Source of the DNA: Selaginella moellendorffii
Lineage: Eukaryota > Streptophyta > Lycopodiopsida > Selaginellales > Selaginellaceae
Length of the DNA stretch: 40,736 nt
Direction: 5' to 3'
Assembly (NCBI RefSeq): GCF_000143415.4
Contig: NW_003314339.1
Location: 5,045-45,780 of the forward strand
The notes under the pieces were generated by a model that was not told the origin of the DNA, ran no database searches, and was given only the letters and a program-made list of their open reading frames with translations. Within the stretch, counting starts at the first letter, position 1. Every line of letters begins with the position of its first letter. Both the position numbers and the translations under genes were made by a program. Below are positions 10,435-20,845 of this stretch, one piece after another.

Positions 10435-10974
10435 TTAATACAATGGCATGGAACTCTCCAACTTCTCAGCTTTACTTTTCGTGGCATCCCGCAGCAGATC
10501 GATGAACTTGGGGGCCCCCTTCACGTACTCGTCGATGTCTTCATTTGACAACTCCAGCTCTTCCATCATCTCTTGCGTGGTGTCGATGCTCACCCTCTCC
10601 ACGGCCACTTGCTCGAAGATCCAATCCTTCAATAGCGCACGAGCTCTCAGAGTCGTGCACAAGTCCTCGTATGTCACAATATGGTCGAGAGTCATTTTGG
10701 TCTTGTTGAAGACTACCTCACCACGTAGAAGAGCATTAGCCACTGTCAAAAGGTCGTCGTCGTCTAGAGACCGCGAGAAACGCAAGGCGTTGAGCTTCAA
10801 ATCATTGGGCTTCCGGCCGTCCTCCACACCCATTGAGTTTAGCAACTCCCCGTCATGGTACCTCCTCAGCACATCTACCCATTTGTCAAAAACAACTTTT
10901 GTCGCAAGTAGAATGTTATGGATGCTGAGTGTGTCATTGACCCCCAGTGTTTTCGAGAGAAGACTCGAGAATTC
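10435..10974 (-). CDS. ParB-like gene, last exon
   Basis: Leftward exon from the splice site at 10974 to TAA at 10435, 179 codons. The frame is continuous with the exon at 11029-11952 once the 54-bp intron is removed. The product is helical and acidic towards the end (…EELELSNEDIDEYV…), with no motif I recognise. It would be the C-terminal domain of the ParB-like protein. Without splicing, a TAG inside the intron (10975-10977) would end the protein before this exon. Confidence 0.6.
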   Translation of the reverse strand, partial: EFSSLLSKTLGVNDTLSIHNILLATKVVFDKWVDVLRRYHDGELLNSMGVEDGRKPNDLKLNALRFSRSLDDDDLLTVANALLRGEVVFNKTKMTLDHIVTYEDLCTTLRARALLKDWIFEQVAVERVSIDTTQEMMEELELSNEDIDEYVKGAPKFIDLLRDATKSKAEKLESSMPLY

Positions 10975-11028
10975 CTACAATGGAAATGGCGTGAGGCCAC
11001 ATGCTATGCCACATGCAACGAGGCTTAC
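10975..11028 (-). other. 54-bp intron of the ParB-like gene
   Basis: Reads GTAAGC...CCATTGTAG on the minus strand, exactly 54 bp and phase-preserving. Most of it is one copy of the element's palindrome (10986-11007). Introns this short are usual in Selaginella-type genomes. Confidence 0.7.
10986..11007. repeat. Palindrome family member 1 (intron)
   Basis: One of eight copies of a ~22-bp palindrome near TGGCRTGWGGCCWCAYGCCA. Others: 19539-19560, 19599-19620, 19676-19697, 20549-20570, 22183-22204, 22219-22240 and 22289-22310. All lie inside the DNA transposon. Confidence 0.85.
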
Positions 11029-11952
11029 CTGCCAGGCGCTAGTTGCTAGTGCATGTCCTTGTCCTGGTTTTTGTGGCTTCTTCAGTTGAACCCAGAGCTT
11101 CCATGTTCGTGCCAATGTCTCGTGCAGACCCAATTTGTAGCACGTTTCTTTCTTGACATTCTGCGCGTGGGAGATGTATATGATAGATCGGAGGGGCGAG
11201 TTACCTTTTATCAGGCGGACAACTCTTGTCTTGAAGACTTTCTTCACCTCCTCACCCACCATAATATCCACAACTATCTCTTGCATCGCCAAGCTAGAAT
11301 GCTGCCCGGAGACGGCATAGAACCGGATGTTCTGATCGTCCAACACCTTCCTATTGATCAAGTCTGGAAACCTCGTCTCGCCCTTCATTGTTCGGTAGTA
11401 GGGGATCATGTCTGCGATGTCGGGTGTTACTGGACTTGTCAGCATCTTCTGCTTCAGTTTCTCCACCCACTCATCAGATACTAGCCTGTGGTTGTATTTG
11501 CTTTGGATGTCGATGTGGCTCACGTCGATTGTATATACTTTGTTGGAATAGTAACAAGTACTATTATCTGCGACGATTTTTGCTACCTCTTCTTGCTCTT
11601 TCTGCTCTTTGCGGCTCTTCTTTTTGGTGGGTGTAGTGTTCGAACCCGAGGCAATGGCATCACCGAGTAGCTTCTTTTTTGGAGCAGGAGAGTCGGACGT
11701 CGGCTTGAGCTTGACCACCCTTTTCTGCTTCGGGGTAGTTTCCAGATCGACCCCCTTCCCCTTCGCTTCGCGAACTGGAGTCACTCTCAACGGCTCAATG
11801 TTGGAATATAGTTTTTGAACATCGCCGTAGGTGAGGTCCGTGGATTCCATGTGATCTTCATAGACCCGCAGCGTCTTTGAAATTGTGGGCCTCCTGGACA
11901 ACCTCTCCCTAGCTCCCTCTAGGAATTCCTCATAGCCGCTGCCCCCCTCCAG
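11029..11952 (-). CDS. ParB-like gene, core exon, split by LARD insertion
   Basis: The leftward exon runs from the LARD junction at 11952 to the donor site at 11029 and encodes most of the protein. A Lys/Pro-rich basic linker (codons at about 11760-11590) is followed by a segment with a ParB/sulfiredoxin-like pattern: a strand VYTIDVSHI (about 11538-11512), YNHR (about 11496-11485), a helix VEKLKQKM, and then YAVSGQHSS (about 11319-11293) at the place of the ParB nucleotide-binding box (G-E/Q-H/R-R). HAQN follows (about 11166-11155), like the Asn-containing helix of ParB. ParB proteins bind CTP and DNA; here the second box lacks the usual Arg. Function in the transposon is unknown; a DNA-binding partner of the transposase is a guess. 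The frame joins exactly to 19229-19483 across the insertion. Confidence 0.5.
11948..11952 (+). repeat. Target-site duplication, left (TCCAG)
   Basis: TCCAG precedes the 5' LTR and recurs directly after the 3' LTR at 19224-19228. Confidence 0.95.
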
Positions 11953-13072
11953 TGTCGCGTATGTGACTTCGGGTATCGAAAGTTACCTGTCGGCTAGTCC
12001 TTACGGACACTCTTACCTTACTGCCACGATGGCAGGAGGTCGGTATTGCTGGTTCCCTTTATCAGCCCCTCTTGTTCAAGTGTTAGTTTACTGGGCTTAG
12101 CACCTGTACTTAGCCAGATGGACATAAGGTAGGAACTCCTATGTGTTTCTAGCTGAGCATACTCAGCCTGGCTCTTAGTTCTCTTTTGCTCTGTCTTGCA
12201 CTGGCTTGACAAGAACCCTCGCGTATTGAGATTGGTCCCTCAATATCGCCGGATGATAGCTTACCGTGTCTGCCAAACACCCTCGCTATCATGCCCTTTG
12301 TGTTAGTCTCATTTCGGTCCCAAATGCTATTTATAGAAAGTGTCCAGATTTGCTCATTTGGCATATCTACGGAATGTAGAGATCGTCCTGAACACAAAGG
12401 TGTTCGTCCCATGTCCAAATTCGCAATCTAGGGACATTCCATATTTAGTAAGTTTCGAGCTTGTCCCAGAGACTAACTCTTGATACTAAGGGAGGCTTGG
12501 GGTGAAAGCCCAAAGCGTGTGTTCTTCAAGGGGGGGGGGGGGCTGTGGGGGGTTCCAAATGTATAGTAGGGATAGTGGGTAGGTCGGGCATGGCCGACCA
12601 ACCTGAGGCATAGTCTAGCTCCTGCTTGCGTGCCTGTCCTTGTTCTGCGTCCGGCTTGGGTTTAAGCCCAAGTTCCATTCCATGCTAGTTGGTGGAGTAC
12701 CCATATCCTTGCGTTAGGCCACCGGTATGCCAAAATAACGCCAGACTCCGTTTGGCTCCGTTTTGCGTGCTGGTCCTAGCATTGGGATGCTGGTTGCTCT
12801 AGGACTGTTCCAAGTCGCTTCGGGCTCCTGTCCCTTTGCTCCTTGGGCTTTATGCTCGGGAGTTGCTCCGTGGTTCGGTCCCATCACTCCTTAGCTTTGT
12901 GCTTGGGAGTTTGGCACTGTTCCTTCGTTCAGTGGCCCAAGGCCCTGAACCTTGGGTTCCTATGGACACGTGGCATCTGTCACGTGGCACAAAGAGGGTT
13001 TAGGTTCCGCTTCGTGGTGTTATCCTATGGTAAATCACCATAGGATAAAGGGTCAAAACCACGTGCGCTACA
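11953..13072 (+). repeat. 5' LTR of the young LARD
   Basis: 1120 bp, TG...CA. Contains a 13-G run at about 12530-12542, two G-boxes (CACGTGG) at 12967 and 12981, a perfect 11-bp-arm hairpin at 13021-13047 and, on the minus strand, a canonical CTATAAATAG at about 12326-12335. Confidence 0.95.
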
Positions 13073-13074
13073 TT

Positions 13075-13086
13075 TGGTATCAGAGG
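13075..13086 (+). other. Primer binding site for initiator Met tRNA
   Basis: TGGTATCAGAGG matches 11 of 12 bases of the complement of the plant initiator-Met tRNA 3' end (TGGTATCAGAGC), two bases downstream of the LTR. It fixes the element's orientation as plus. Confidence 0.9.
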
Positions 13087-16000
13087 ATACGTCTCAGCGA
13101 GTACTATTCAATGAGATTGGGCAACTAGTCTCGTTGCATACGCAGAGATGAAAACGATGATCCGAGTGGGTACACGTTTGGGTGCAAAGACTTCGCGTTC
13201 GTTCCTTGGGTATGGATTCGGTTACCTTGTTGTACCATATTCTGTGAGCTTGAGCTTGGGCTCATAAGAGGGAATAAGTTGTTCCAATTTACACGAGTTT
13301 GCGCTTGGGCTCGTGAGTGAGGCATATTAGCAACTCAAGGTTACACTTTGAGTTGGCAGGATTAATGTTAGCCTATCGGTCGTTCCATGGGTTGTTCCAA
13401 TGGTTCCGTGAGTTGTTCCATGTACCATGGGTGAAAGCAAACTTTCCCTGGGTTTGCTATGAGTGGCAAATAGGCTGGTCCGTAGCTGTTTAGCACGGCA
13501 CTAGTGGATCCTTCCTAGGCATGATTATAAGTGGATCAATCAAGATTATAGGGATTAGTCTATTGATTCAAGTAGTCATTGCCGTGCTCTCTCATAAACT
13601 TTTCTTGGATTGGACTGAAGGCAGTGCGAAAGCAAGCTTGAGGTTCACTCAAAGATGAGACCGAAAAGAGAGTCATCGGGGACGAAGGATCAAACACGTA
13701 AATCATCTTCTCTTCTTGGAGGGATGATTTGCAACAAGGTGTGACTCATTGCTCGTGTTCACATTATGCAATCAAGAGTCCCTATCTTGATGCATATTGG
13801 AGATGATGGTCTTACAAGTGGTGAGTCATGAGATGGATAGTGGTGAAGCACTATACCATTTTGTTTAGACTCGCTATTGGAAGACTTGAGTTACAATGCT
13901 CAATTCTTTTCCGGGGAACCTTGTTATTGCTCCTTGAGTAGCTTGGTGTTGGATTAGTGTTGAGTTTGGTCGAAAAGAGAGTGGCATGAGTTTGTCCATG
14001 TTGTGAACAAAAGTTAGTGGTGCTGAGTGTTGTAAATCTCTATCGGTGGAGTGTGGCATTTATGTTGCATTTTGTCGAATCGAGTTTGCACTTGATACTC
14101 ACATAAACCTTTGAAGTAATGACATAGACATTACTTGTGGTGTTGCTTAATTGATAATCAAATCATTGTGATTTCCATATCATATCCATGGGATAATGAG
14201 CAATGTGTTTACGAAGTTGCTTGGTTAAACAATGATCAACCCCAAAATGGTTGATGGAGAAGCTAGTCTATTTACACGAAGTAGCATTGTAGTAGCTTTG
14301 ACTGAGTTCTCATTAGTGGTTCATTATGCTAAGCTTAAGTTGGTCCCTTGTTTCCTTGAGTTTGCCCACTAAGGTGTTGGAAAAGGGTTGTAGCATTCAC
14401 TTGCTATGGCTTGTCAGTTGGTCCGTTAGCACTTGGAATAGATTGTTGGATGGAAAAAGTGTGTAGTTAAGGCATTGATAGCGCTAGCACTTGTGTTAGT
14501 GGAAGTGGCATTGTTGATTCGAGTGATGAGGAATTTTCCTTAGAGCTTGATTTTCCATGTCATTTTTCTTGTTAGTGTTTTGGCTTCACATTGGATCTTG
14601 AAGGTAATCGAAGAAGAGTGTTAGTGCAATGTGAATATCCGAAGATATGGTCTCCATGATCAAGCTTTAGATGTTCATTTTGCATTCTGCGGACGTCAGT
14701 GTTGGATGTTGAAAGAATGGGCAAAAAGATGTTCGAGACTTAAGCATACTATGGGTCATGAGAATTTGTGTTGAGGTGAGCCTATGTGAAGTTGTTAAGT
14801 AGGAGGAAGTTGGTTGAGTCTTGAAAGTTTGCATTCTTGGACTGAGAGCCATTCTTTCTTTAGGATGGAAAATTTTCCACAAATTTTCTTAGACTTTTCC
14901 AACGGCTGATCTATTATCACTTTGTCCGAAAACCATTCCGTTTTCGTAAGCCAGTACAAACTAGTGAAAGGGTTGGAGTTGACTTCGGTTGGCTTAGACT
15001 TTAGTAGGTAGTTTGTATGATGCGGCCCGAAAGGGATGCTAGCTTTTGGGGCTAAGGCAATTGAGTTGGATAGAGTCTGGATTTAGTGTAGAAAAGTGGC
15101 CGTTGCGCTTTTCTAGAAAGGTGACCCTTGTGCCTTTCTTTTGTAGCGTTATGCTTGGTGGTAGATTGCACATTGCATTTCGTTAGACTCTATGAGAGTA
15201 GTGAGCTCTCACTGATCTTGACTTGGTCTTGGTGGCCCTACGCCTTGGCTGAGGATGGTGATGTTCAACTTAGTTGTTTGAGTTTGAGATGTTGGTACCC
15301 GTACTGTAGCTTTGTCTATGAGGAGGTTGTGTACCGATATGGATCCATCTCATGGTCTTCACTTTAGTTTCGACTAAGTGTTGATTATGCATAGCTAGCC
15401 TCTTCAAGGCATGCTCAGAGCTATTGACTAGATGTGTTTGTGAGCTTATTGCGGTTGAGTTGGATTTGAGTGGTCATTTAGTTCGTGCTTGTCTATGAAC
15501 CTTTATCTCATACTAGGGTATTACGTTCATGTTGGACAAGTGTGTGATTCGATGACATGAGTTTAGTGTTGGGTCTTGTGAAGACAAGTTGAAGAGTGGT
15601 TGTTGGTTGCTTTGCGACTAGTGATTACTTGTAGACTTCGTCAAGGACTTTCAACACTTGCTTCACTTGATGATGATTTAGCAGTGGTGGGCTTGCTTTA
15701 CCGGATGGTGTTGCGGAGGATCGTGTCGTTAGACTTACATGGGTTTTCCATGTTGGCATATTGACTCTACCTCTGTTGACATCATTTGGTTGCGTTTAGT
15801 TCATAGTGTTGGATTTCATTAAGTCTTGGACATGGTGATTCACTTCTTGAGGAAGTGTTATCTATAACTGAGTTTTGCTAAAGAATTGGTCTCGGATACT
15901 AACTAAAGTATCTTCGACCTTGGTTAGCTTGGTTGCTAAAGAGCTTTGAGTGGTGATACACTTGTGCTTTCTTTTAGCTTTGTTCTAGTGTTGATAACAT

Positions 16001-18066
16001 TGAAGTGATGCCTTTTCATTGACATTGTTGAAGTTGATATTCAAGTGAAATGAGATATCTCTCCATAGGATTGATATTGAGTGTCATTAGTCTCGATGAA
16101 AATAGTGTTGATGATTTGGCTATGACTTTGTGTTATTGGCATTCGTGCATTTGCTAGTTAGCAATTGTCTTGATGTTCACATGAACTGAGTGGCAAGTTT
16201 GAGTTAGTTGTGTTCTAGACGAGATTGTTTAGTAAGGGTTAAGCTTTGGCTTTTCCTTGAAAAGTGATTCAGTCGTGGACTATACTAACTCTACAAGCAG
16301 TAGAGTTAGTGATTGATATTAGAATGTTTAAATCCTTATTGGATTTGAGTTGGAATATATCGATCATTGATGATTCTTCTTGTGCTTGTTATGAAGTGAG
16401 TTACGTCTTGCTATAGATGGATTTATGGAGGATCGTTTAATGATCATTTATTGAGCATAGCTTCGTTATGCTTAGCTTTTGGATTGATGCAGATATGCTC
16501 TTCATTAGCTTTGGCATTATGAAGTTTAGCTTATAGATGTGTTGAGGAGGATATTGTGGGTTGTACCATGATTTCTTCTTTAGCATTGACGTTAGTCTAT
16601 GCGAGACTCGTGATCATTATTAAGCAAGACTTGGCTATAGACTTCTTCGAGCTTTTAGTTCTTTGAGTTTTCATGCTCATTGTTCCATTTGTTAGGAGTT
16701 GTTGGGGGAAGGCATTTTGGCTCATTAGCTTCGATGTTGACGTTAGTATTTGCATTTAGCAATCATTGGTGATGATTGACTATCATCTAAGATAGTTAAT
16801 TATCCTTGTCTGGGGTTTTGCTTGATTATTGTTGGTATAGAATCATTTGCTGTTCTTCGGGATAGTAGATTCTTTCTTCAATGGTGATTATGCATCTCTT
16901 TATTGATGGGATGATTACTGATCTTTCATGATAGTCAGTTATCTCTTTGATAGCTTTTGGCTTTTCGCAATATCACATGTTCTTTGTGGTTTGCTCTGGA
17001 TTGGTCTCTTGGGTTTGAGACATCAGTAGGATGTTGCTGACACTTGCTTAGGCGACTTGAGTTTCTTGGTGTTGTTGGCTAGGATCTGTTCAGATTGACT
17101 AGTGCGATAGTTGGCATTAACGAGTGTTTGTTGGTCTTACCGCATTCATTCTGTTTTGTTGATTATTGCTCGCGTTAGTTCTGATAGATCAGGATGTTAT
17201 TTCCTTCAGGTGATACATTCGCGAGCATTTTGCTTGTCAGTCAATGATACTTTGTGTTCTTTGAGTTTTCTTTGGTAAGTTGTTTGGCTTACTGTCTGCT
17301 ATCTTCGGTAGTTAAGTTTTATCATTGAGTTTCCTTGATGACATACTTGCTATTGAATTTTGCTGGATAGTGATTCCTATGCCTACCAATTATGACGATC
17401 TTGGTGGTTCCTATCCTATACTACTAGTTTATCAGATGATAAATTTGTTGGAATACTTTTGTATTCTAATCTAAGCTTTATTCACTGATAATTAAGTCTC
17501 TAAGCTATCATTGTCTATGACTTTGATATTATCCATCTATTGATCTTTGAGTTTGGGCCAGTATAGGTAGACTGGCTTCGGCACTTCGTGTGCATGTTGA
17601 AATCTCTAGTCATGGGGTAGCTACTGTCGACTGGTCACATAACCCGCCTCTTTGTCGATGTTCCTTATTCCGTTAAAAGGGCGTGACCATGTAAACAACT
17701 CTAACTGCCTGTTTACAGTAGTCTATCTAAACCTTACCGACGGGTTTGGTTTCTTTGCTCAGGAGGGTTGGGGTCTCTGGCTTCTCTCTCTATGTTCCTG
17801 CGGGCAGGGGCGTATCACACTTTTGTAAGCTGGGTGACTCCTAGAGCAGCAAGGGTGGCTGACTCCGTTGGTCATTTCCTTGTCGGTGACGGCTGGAAGG
17901 TGTCTGAGCTGGTAGCGCATCCGCGTTAGACAAAGAGGTTGCCCCCTAACTCATTTAAGTTGGTGCATTTCTCACATAGTGTGCATACCGTGAACTTTTT
18001 CTAGAGTTGTTTCCTTAGCGGTATTCTAGACTCGAGTGTGCATCGACGAGGACGTCGATCTTCCCT
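13087..18066 (+). other. Non-coding interior of the young LARD
   Basis: About 5 kb with no convincing coding sequence. The plus strand is markedly rich in T and G (TTGAGTT, TAGTGTTGG and GCTTTG words recur) and poor in A and C over its whole length. The small ORFs seen (up to 79 codons) are scattered on both strands and resemble nothing. A matching part in the old copy shows the interior is a conserved family feature, not random decay of one element. Confidence 0.8.
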
Positions 18067-18078
18067 AGGGGGGGAGAG
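18067..18078 (+). other. Polypurine tract of the young LARD
   Basis: AGGGGGGGAGAG abuts the TGTCGCG start of the 3' LTR, the expected plus-strand primer. Confidence 0.9.
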
Positions 18079-19223
18079 TGTCGCGCATGTGACTTCGGGT
18101 ATCGAAAGTTACCTGTCGGCTAGTCCTTACGGACACTCTTACCTTACTGCCACGATGGCAGGAGGTCGGTATTGCTGGTTCCCTTTATCAGCCCCTCTTG
18201 TTCAAGTGTTAGTTTACTGGGCTTAGCACCTATACTTAGCCAGATGGACATAAGGTAGGAACTCCTATGTGTTTCTAGCTGAGCATACTCAGCCTGGCTC
18301 TTAGTTCTCTTTTGCTCTGTCTTGCACTGGCTTGACAAGAACCCTCGCGTATTGAGATTGGTCCCTCAATATCGCCGGATGATAGCTTACCGTGTCTGCC
18401 AAACACCCTCGCTATCATGCCCTTTGTGTTAGTCTCATTTCGGTCCCAAATGCTATTTATAGAAAGTGTCCAGATTTGCTCATTTGGCATATCTACGGAA
18501 TGTAGAGATCGTCCTGAACACAAAGGTGTTCGTCCCATGTCCAAATTCGCAATCTAGGGACATTCCATATTTAGTAAGTTTCGAGCTTGTCCCAGAGACT
18601 AACTCCTGATACTAAGGGAGGCTTAGGGTGAAAGCCCAAAGCGTGTGTTCCTCAAGGGGGGGGGGGCTGTGGGGGGTTCCAAATGTATAGTAGGGATAGT
18701 GGGTAGGTCGGGCATGGCCGACCAACCTGAGGCATAGTCTAGCTCCTGCTTGCGTGCCTGTCCTTGTTCTGCGTCCGGCTTGGGTTTAAGCCCAAGTTCC
18801 ATTCCATGCTAGTTGGTGGAGTACCCATATCCTTGCGTTAGGCCACCGGTATGCCAAAATAACGCCAGACTCCGTTTGGCTCCGTTTTGCGTGCTGGTCC
18901 TAGCATTGGGATGCTGGTTGCTCTAGGACTGTTCCAAGTCGCTTCAGGCTCCTGTCCCTTTGCTCCTTGGGCTTTATGCTTGAGAGTTGCTCCGTGGTTC
19001 GGTCCCATCACTCCTTGGCTTTGTGCTTGGGAGTTTGGCACTGTTCCTTCGTTCAGTGGCCCAAGGCCCTGAACCTCGGGTTTCTATGGACATGTGGCAT
19101 GGACACGTGGCATGTGACACGTGGCATCTGTCACGTGGCACAAAGAGGGTTTAGGTTCCGCTTCGTGGTGTTATCCTATGGTAAATCACCATAGGATAAA
19201 GGGTCAAAACCACGTGCGCTACA
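18079..19223 (+). repeat. 3' LTR of the young LARD
   Basis: 1145 bp, nearly identical to 11953-13072. It has an 11-G run where the 5' LTR has 13, and an extra 27-bp unit at about 19090-19116 that adds another CACGTGG (copies at 19104, 19118 and 19132). The hairpin is at 19172-19198. It is followed by TCCAG. Confidence 0.95.
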
Positions 19224-19228
19224 TCCAG
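19224..19228 (+). repeat. Target-site duplication, right (TCCAG)
   Basis: Copy of 11948-11952; lies inside an exon of the ParB-like gene. Confidence 0.95.
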
Positions 19229-19483
19229 GAAGCCGCTAGGATGTGCAAGGTGAATCTTGAAGGCGGACGCTATCTCTACCACAAGTGCCAATCCATATTC
19301 TTGCATGGAACTGCATGGAGTGTCTGTCACTTGGATGAGGATCTCCATGCATTCTTTTCTCCCACCATCTGTGTTGTACAGCCTTAGATCCTCGCCTTCC
19401 ATCCTGAAAGTCCAACTGGTGAGCTCCTCCCCCTTCTCTGCATCCACATTGACAGTGGCTGGAAGAAGAACGCAATTCCTCGC
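19229..19483 (-). CDS. ParB-like gene, exon upstream of the LARD insertion
   Basis: 85 codons from an acceptor site (TTTTTTAATAG before 19483) to the LARD junction. The reading frame continues without a break into 11952 when the LARD and one TCCAG are removed (...HPSGF then LEGG...). No domain recognised; the segment contains SWTFRMEGEDLRLYN, which may be a beta-rich N-terminal module. The downstream part is now cut off by 7.3 kb of LARD, so the gene is probably inactive here. Confidence 0.6.
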
Positions 19484-19722
19484 CTATTAAAAAATGCACA
19501 ACAATTAGAGTTGACAGATGAAAAGCTAGCAGCTGGAAATAACGTGAGGCCACACGCCATCCACCACTGCATCAGATGTCTTGAGGCTGCATCCTAAGAT
19601 GGCGTGAGGCTACACGCCATCTGTAACCGGACTGCACTCGAGAGCCCAATCGGTGCATGCCAATGTTGCTACTGAATGGCATGTGGCCTCATGCCATTTT
19701 CTACTTGGCCTAAAAGACTTAC
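19484..19722 (-). other. Intron of the ParB-like gene holding three palindromes
   Basis: Donor GTAAGT at 19722 and acceptor TTTTTTAATAG at 19484, 239 bp, phase 0 on both sides. It contains palindrome copies at 19539-19560, 19599-19620 and 19676-19697. Confidence 0.6.
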
Positions 19723-19863
19723 CATTTGAAGCCGAATGAAGGCCGTGACAATCGAGGCCGGACTCGCTGGCGAATGTGCACTGTGTGTGCAGTGGATCGT
19801 AGCAGCAAGGCTACTCTGCCACTTACAGTTGGAGAGTAGCGCTGAAATCTCCCGGGACGCCAA
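19723..19863 (-). CDS. ParB-like gene, first recognisable exon (5' end uncertain)
   Basis: 47 codons ending ...RLQM at a strong donor (ATG|GTAAGT) and in phase with the next exon. No ATG start is visible in this frame before the Ala/His-rich repeat upstream, so the true start may lie in another exon to the right or may be the ATG at the exon end. Product unrecognised. Confidence 0.4.
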
Positions 19864-19875
19864 GTGGGCTGCGTG

Positions 19876-20110
19876 TGGGTGGCGGAGTGGGCGGCGGAGT
19901 GGGCGGCGGAGTGGGCGGCGGAGTTGGCGGCAAAGTTACAAACTGGGTGTGTCTTGAAGTGGACGCCGATGCACACGAGCGCGATGCGAGCGCGAGTGTG
20001 ATGCAAGCGCGAGTGGACGCCGATGCACACGAGAAACTTGTAGAGAAGGTAGATGAGCGCGAATGTGAGCGTGATCGCGAGTGGGAGTGCGATGCGAGCG
20101 CGAGTACGAA
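19876..20110. repeat. GC-rich tandem repeats between the divergent genes
   Basis: About 4.5 copies of a 12-bp unit (GTGGGCGGCGGA) at 19876-19935, then a longer imprecise repeat built from GCGCGATGCGAGCGCGAG and GACGCCGATGCACACGAG at about 19960-20105. Long open frames on both strands here reflect lack of stops in GC-rich repeats, not genes. Confidence 0.75.
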
Positions 20111-20845
20111 GCAAAATGCAAAACCTAACCTCACACGCGCGAAATGTCACGACGGTTGGTAATCCCACCACGTCATCATTCCTCGGACTTGGGCGCCACC
20201 ATTAATTTCTGGATCGCCGCGCGCATGCATGCACGTGAAATCCAAAAGAAATCCGCAACGTCATCATTCCTCGGACTGCATGCACGCGAAATCCAAAAGA
20301 AAGATCATGATTGGGATATCATTTAATACCCTCGCTATATTTATACCATGCATGATTGGATATTCCAAAGCATCTTGTATTTCCAAAAATGCCAGATGTT
20401 CAGCTAAATAAAGAATGGTATACAATGGAATTATAAGATCTGGTTTGTCAGAGGATTTGATGTGACGTTCAAGCGTGTGGGCTCATGCAATTTTGATCCC
20501 AAAAAATGCACCAAAAAATGCTCGGCGTCATCTGGCGTTATCTCTTGAATGGCGTGGGGCCGCATGCCATTTTCAGGGGCACATAGGAGTATATTCCTAG
20601 AATATTCTGACGCGCGAGATTTTTTTGAGTTTTCTGGAGATCCAACCGTTAGATCGCAACTAGATTTTACAGAATGGTATACAATGTCTTTCTTGATGAC
20701 CCTGCAAAGAAGCATCTCGATCGGACACCACATGAGACCACACGAGCCTTACAATGTTTCAGGGGCATTTGCCATAGATCCGACCGTTATTTTGCTCCAA
20801 GATTTTACAGTTTGGTGTGCATTGACCTTTCCATCGACACTGCAA
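20111..20845. other. Intergenic region of the transposon left of the gap
   Basis: No gene. Holds one palindrome (20549-20570), the first copy of a 47-bp direct repeat (20433-20479), a duplicated GGTATACAATG word, and two ATCC(A/G)ACCGTT motifs at about 20640 and 20778. Confidence 0.5.
20433..20479 (+). repeat. 47-bp direct repeat, copy 1
   Basis: ATAAGATCTGGTTTG...AAGCGTGTG, identical over 47 bp to 21788-21834. The pair brackets 1.3 kb that includes the N gap. Confidence 0.85.

Larger units (their letters stand above)
11953..19223 (+). mobile_element. Young full-length non-coding LTR retrotransposon (LARD-like)
   Basis: Two LTRs of 1120 and 1145 bp begin TGTCGCG and end GCTACA, flanked by TCCAG duplications, with a primer site two bases after the 5' LTR and a polypurine tract just before the 3' LTR. 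The 5.0-kb interior has no ORF over about 80 codons and no Gag or Pol motif on either strand, so the element must rely on proteins from another element. The LTRs differ by about a dozen substitutions (my count by eye), nearly all transitions, plus a 27-bp tandem duplication and a G-run length change. That implies a fairly recent insertion. An older copy of the same family lies around it (9613-10056 and 24003-26526). Confidence 0.93.

Noticed and set aside
12149-12418. 89-codon ORF on the minus strand, identical in both LARD LTRs
   Set aside because: Identity follows from LTR identity; the frame is not clearly preserved in the old LTR and no domain is seen.
19719-20171. Long open frames on both strands over the GC repeats, including Gly/Val- and Ala/His-repeat products
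   Set aside because: The products just translate the 12-bp and GCGAGCG repeats; several frames are open at once, as expected for repeats without stop codons.
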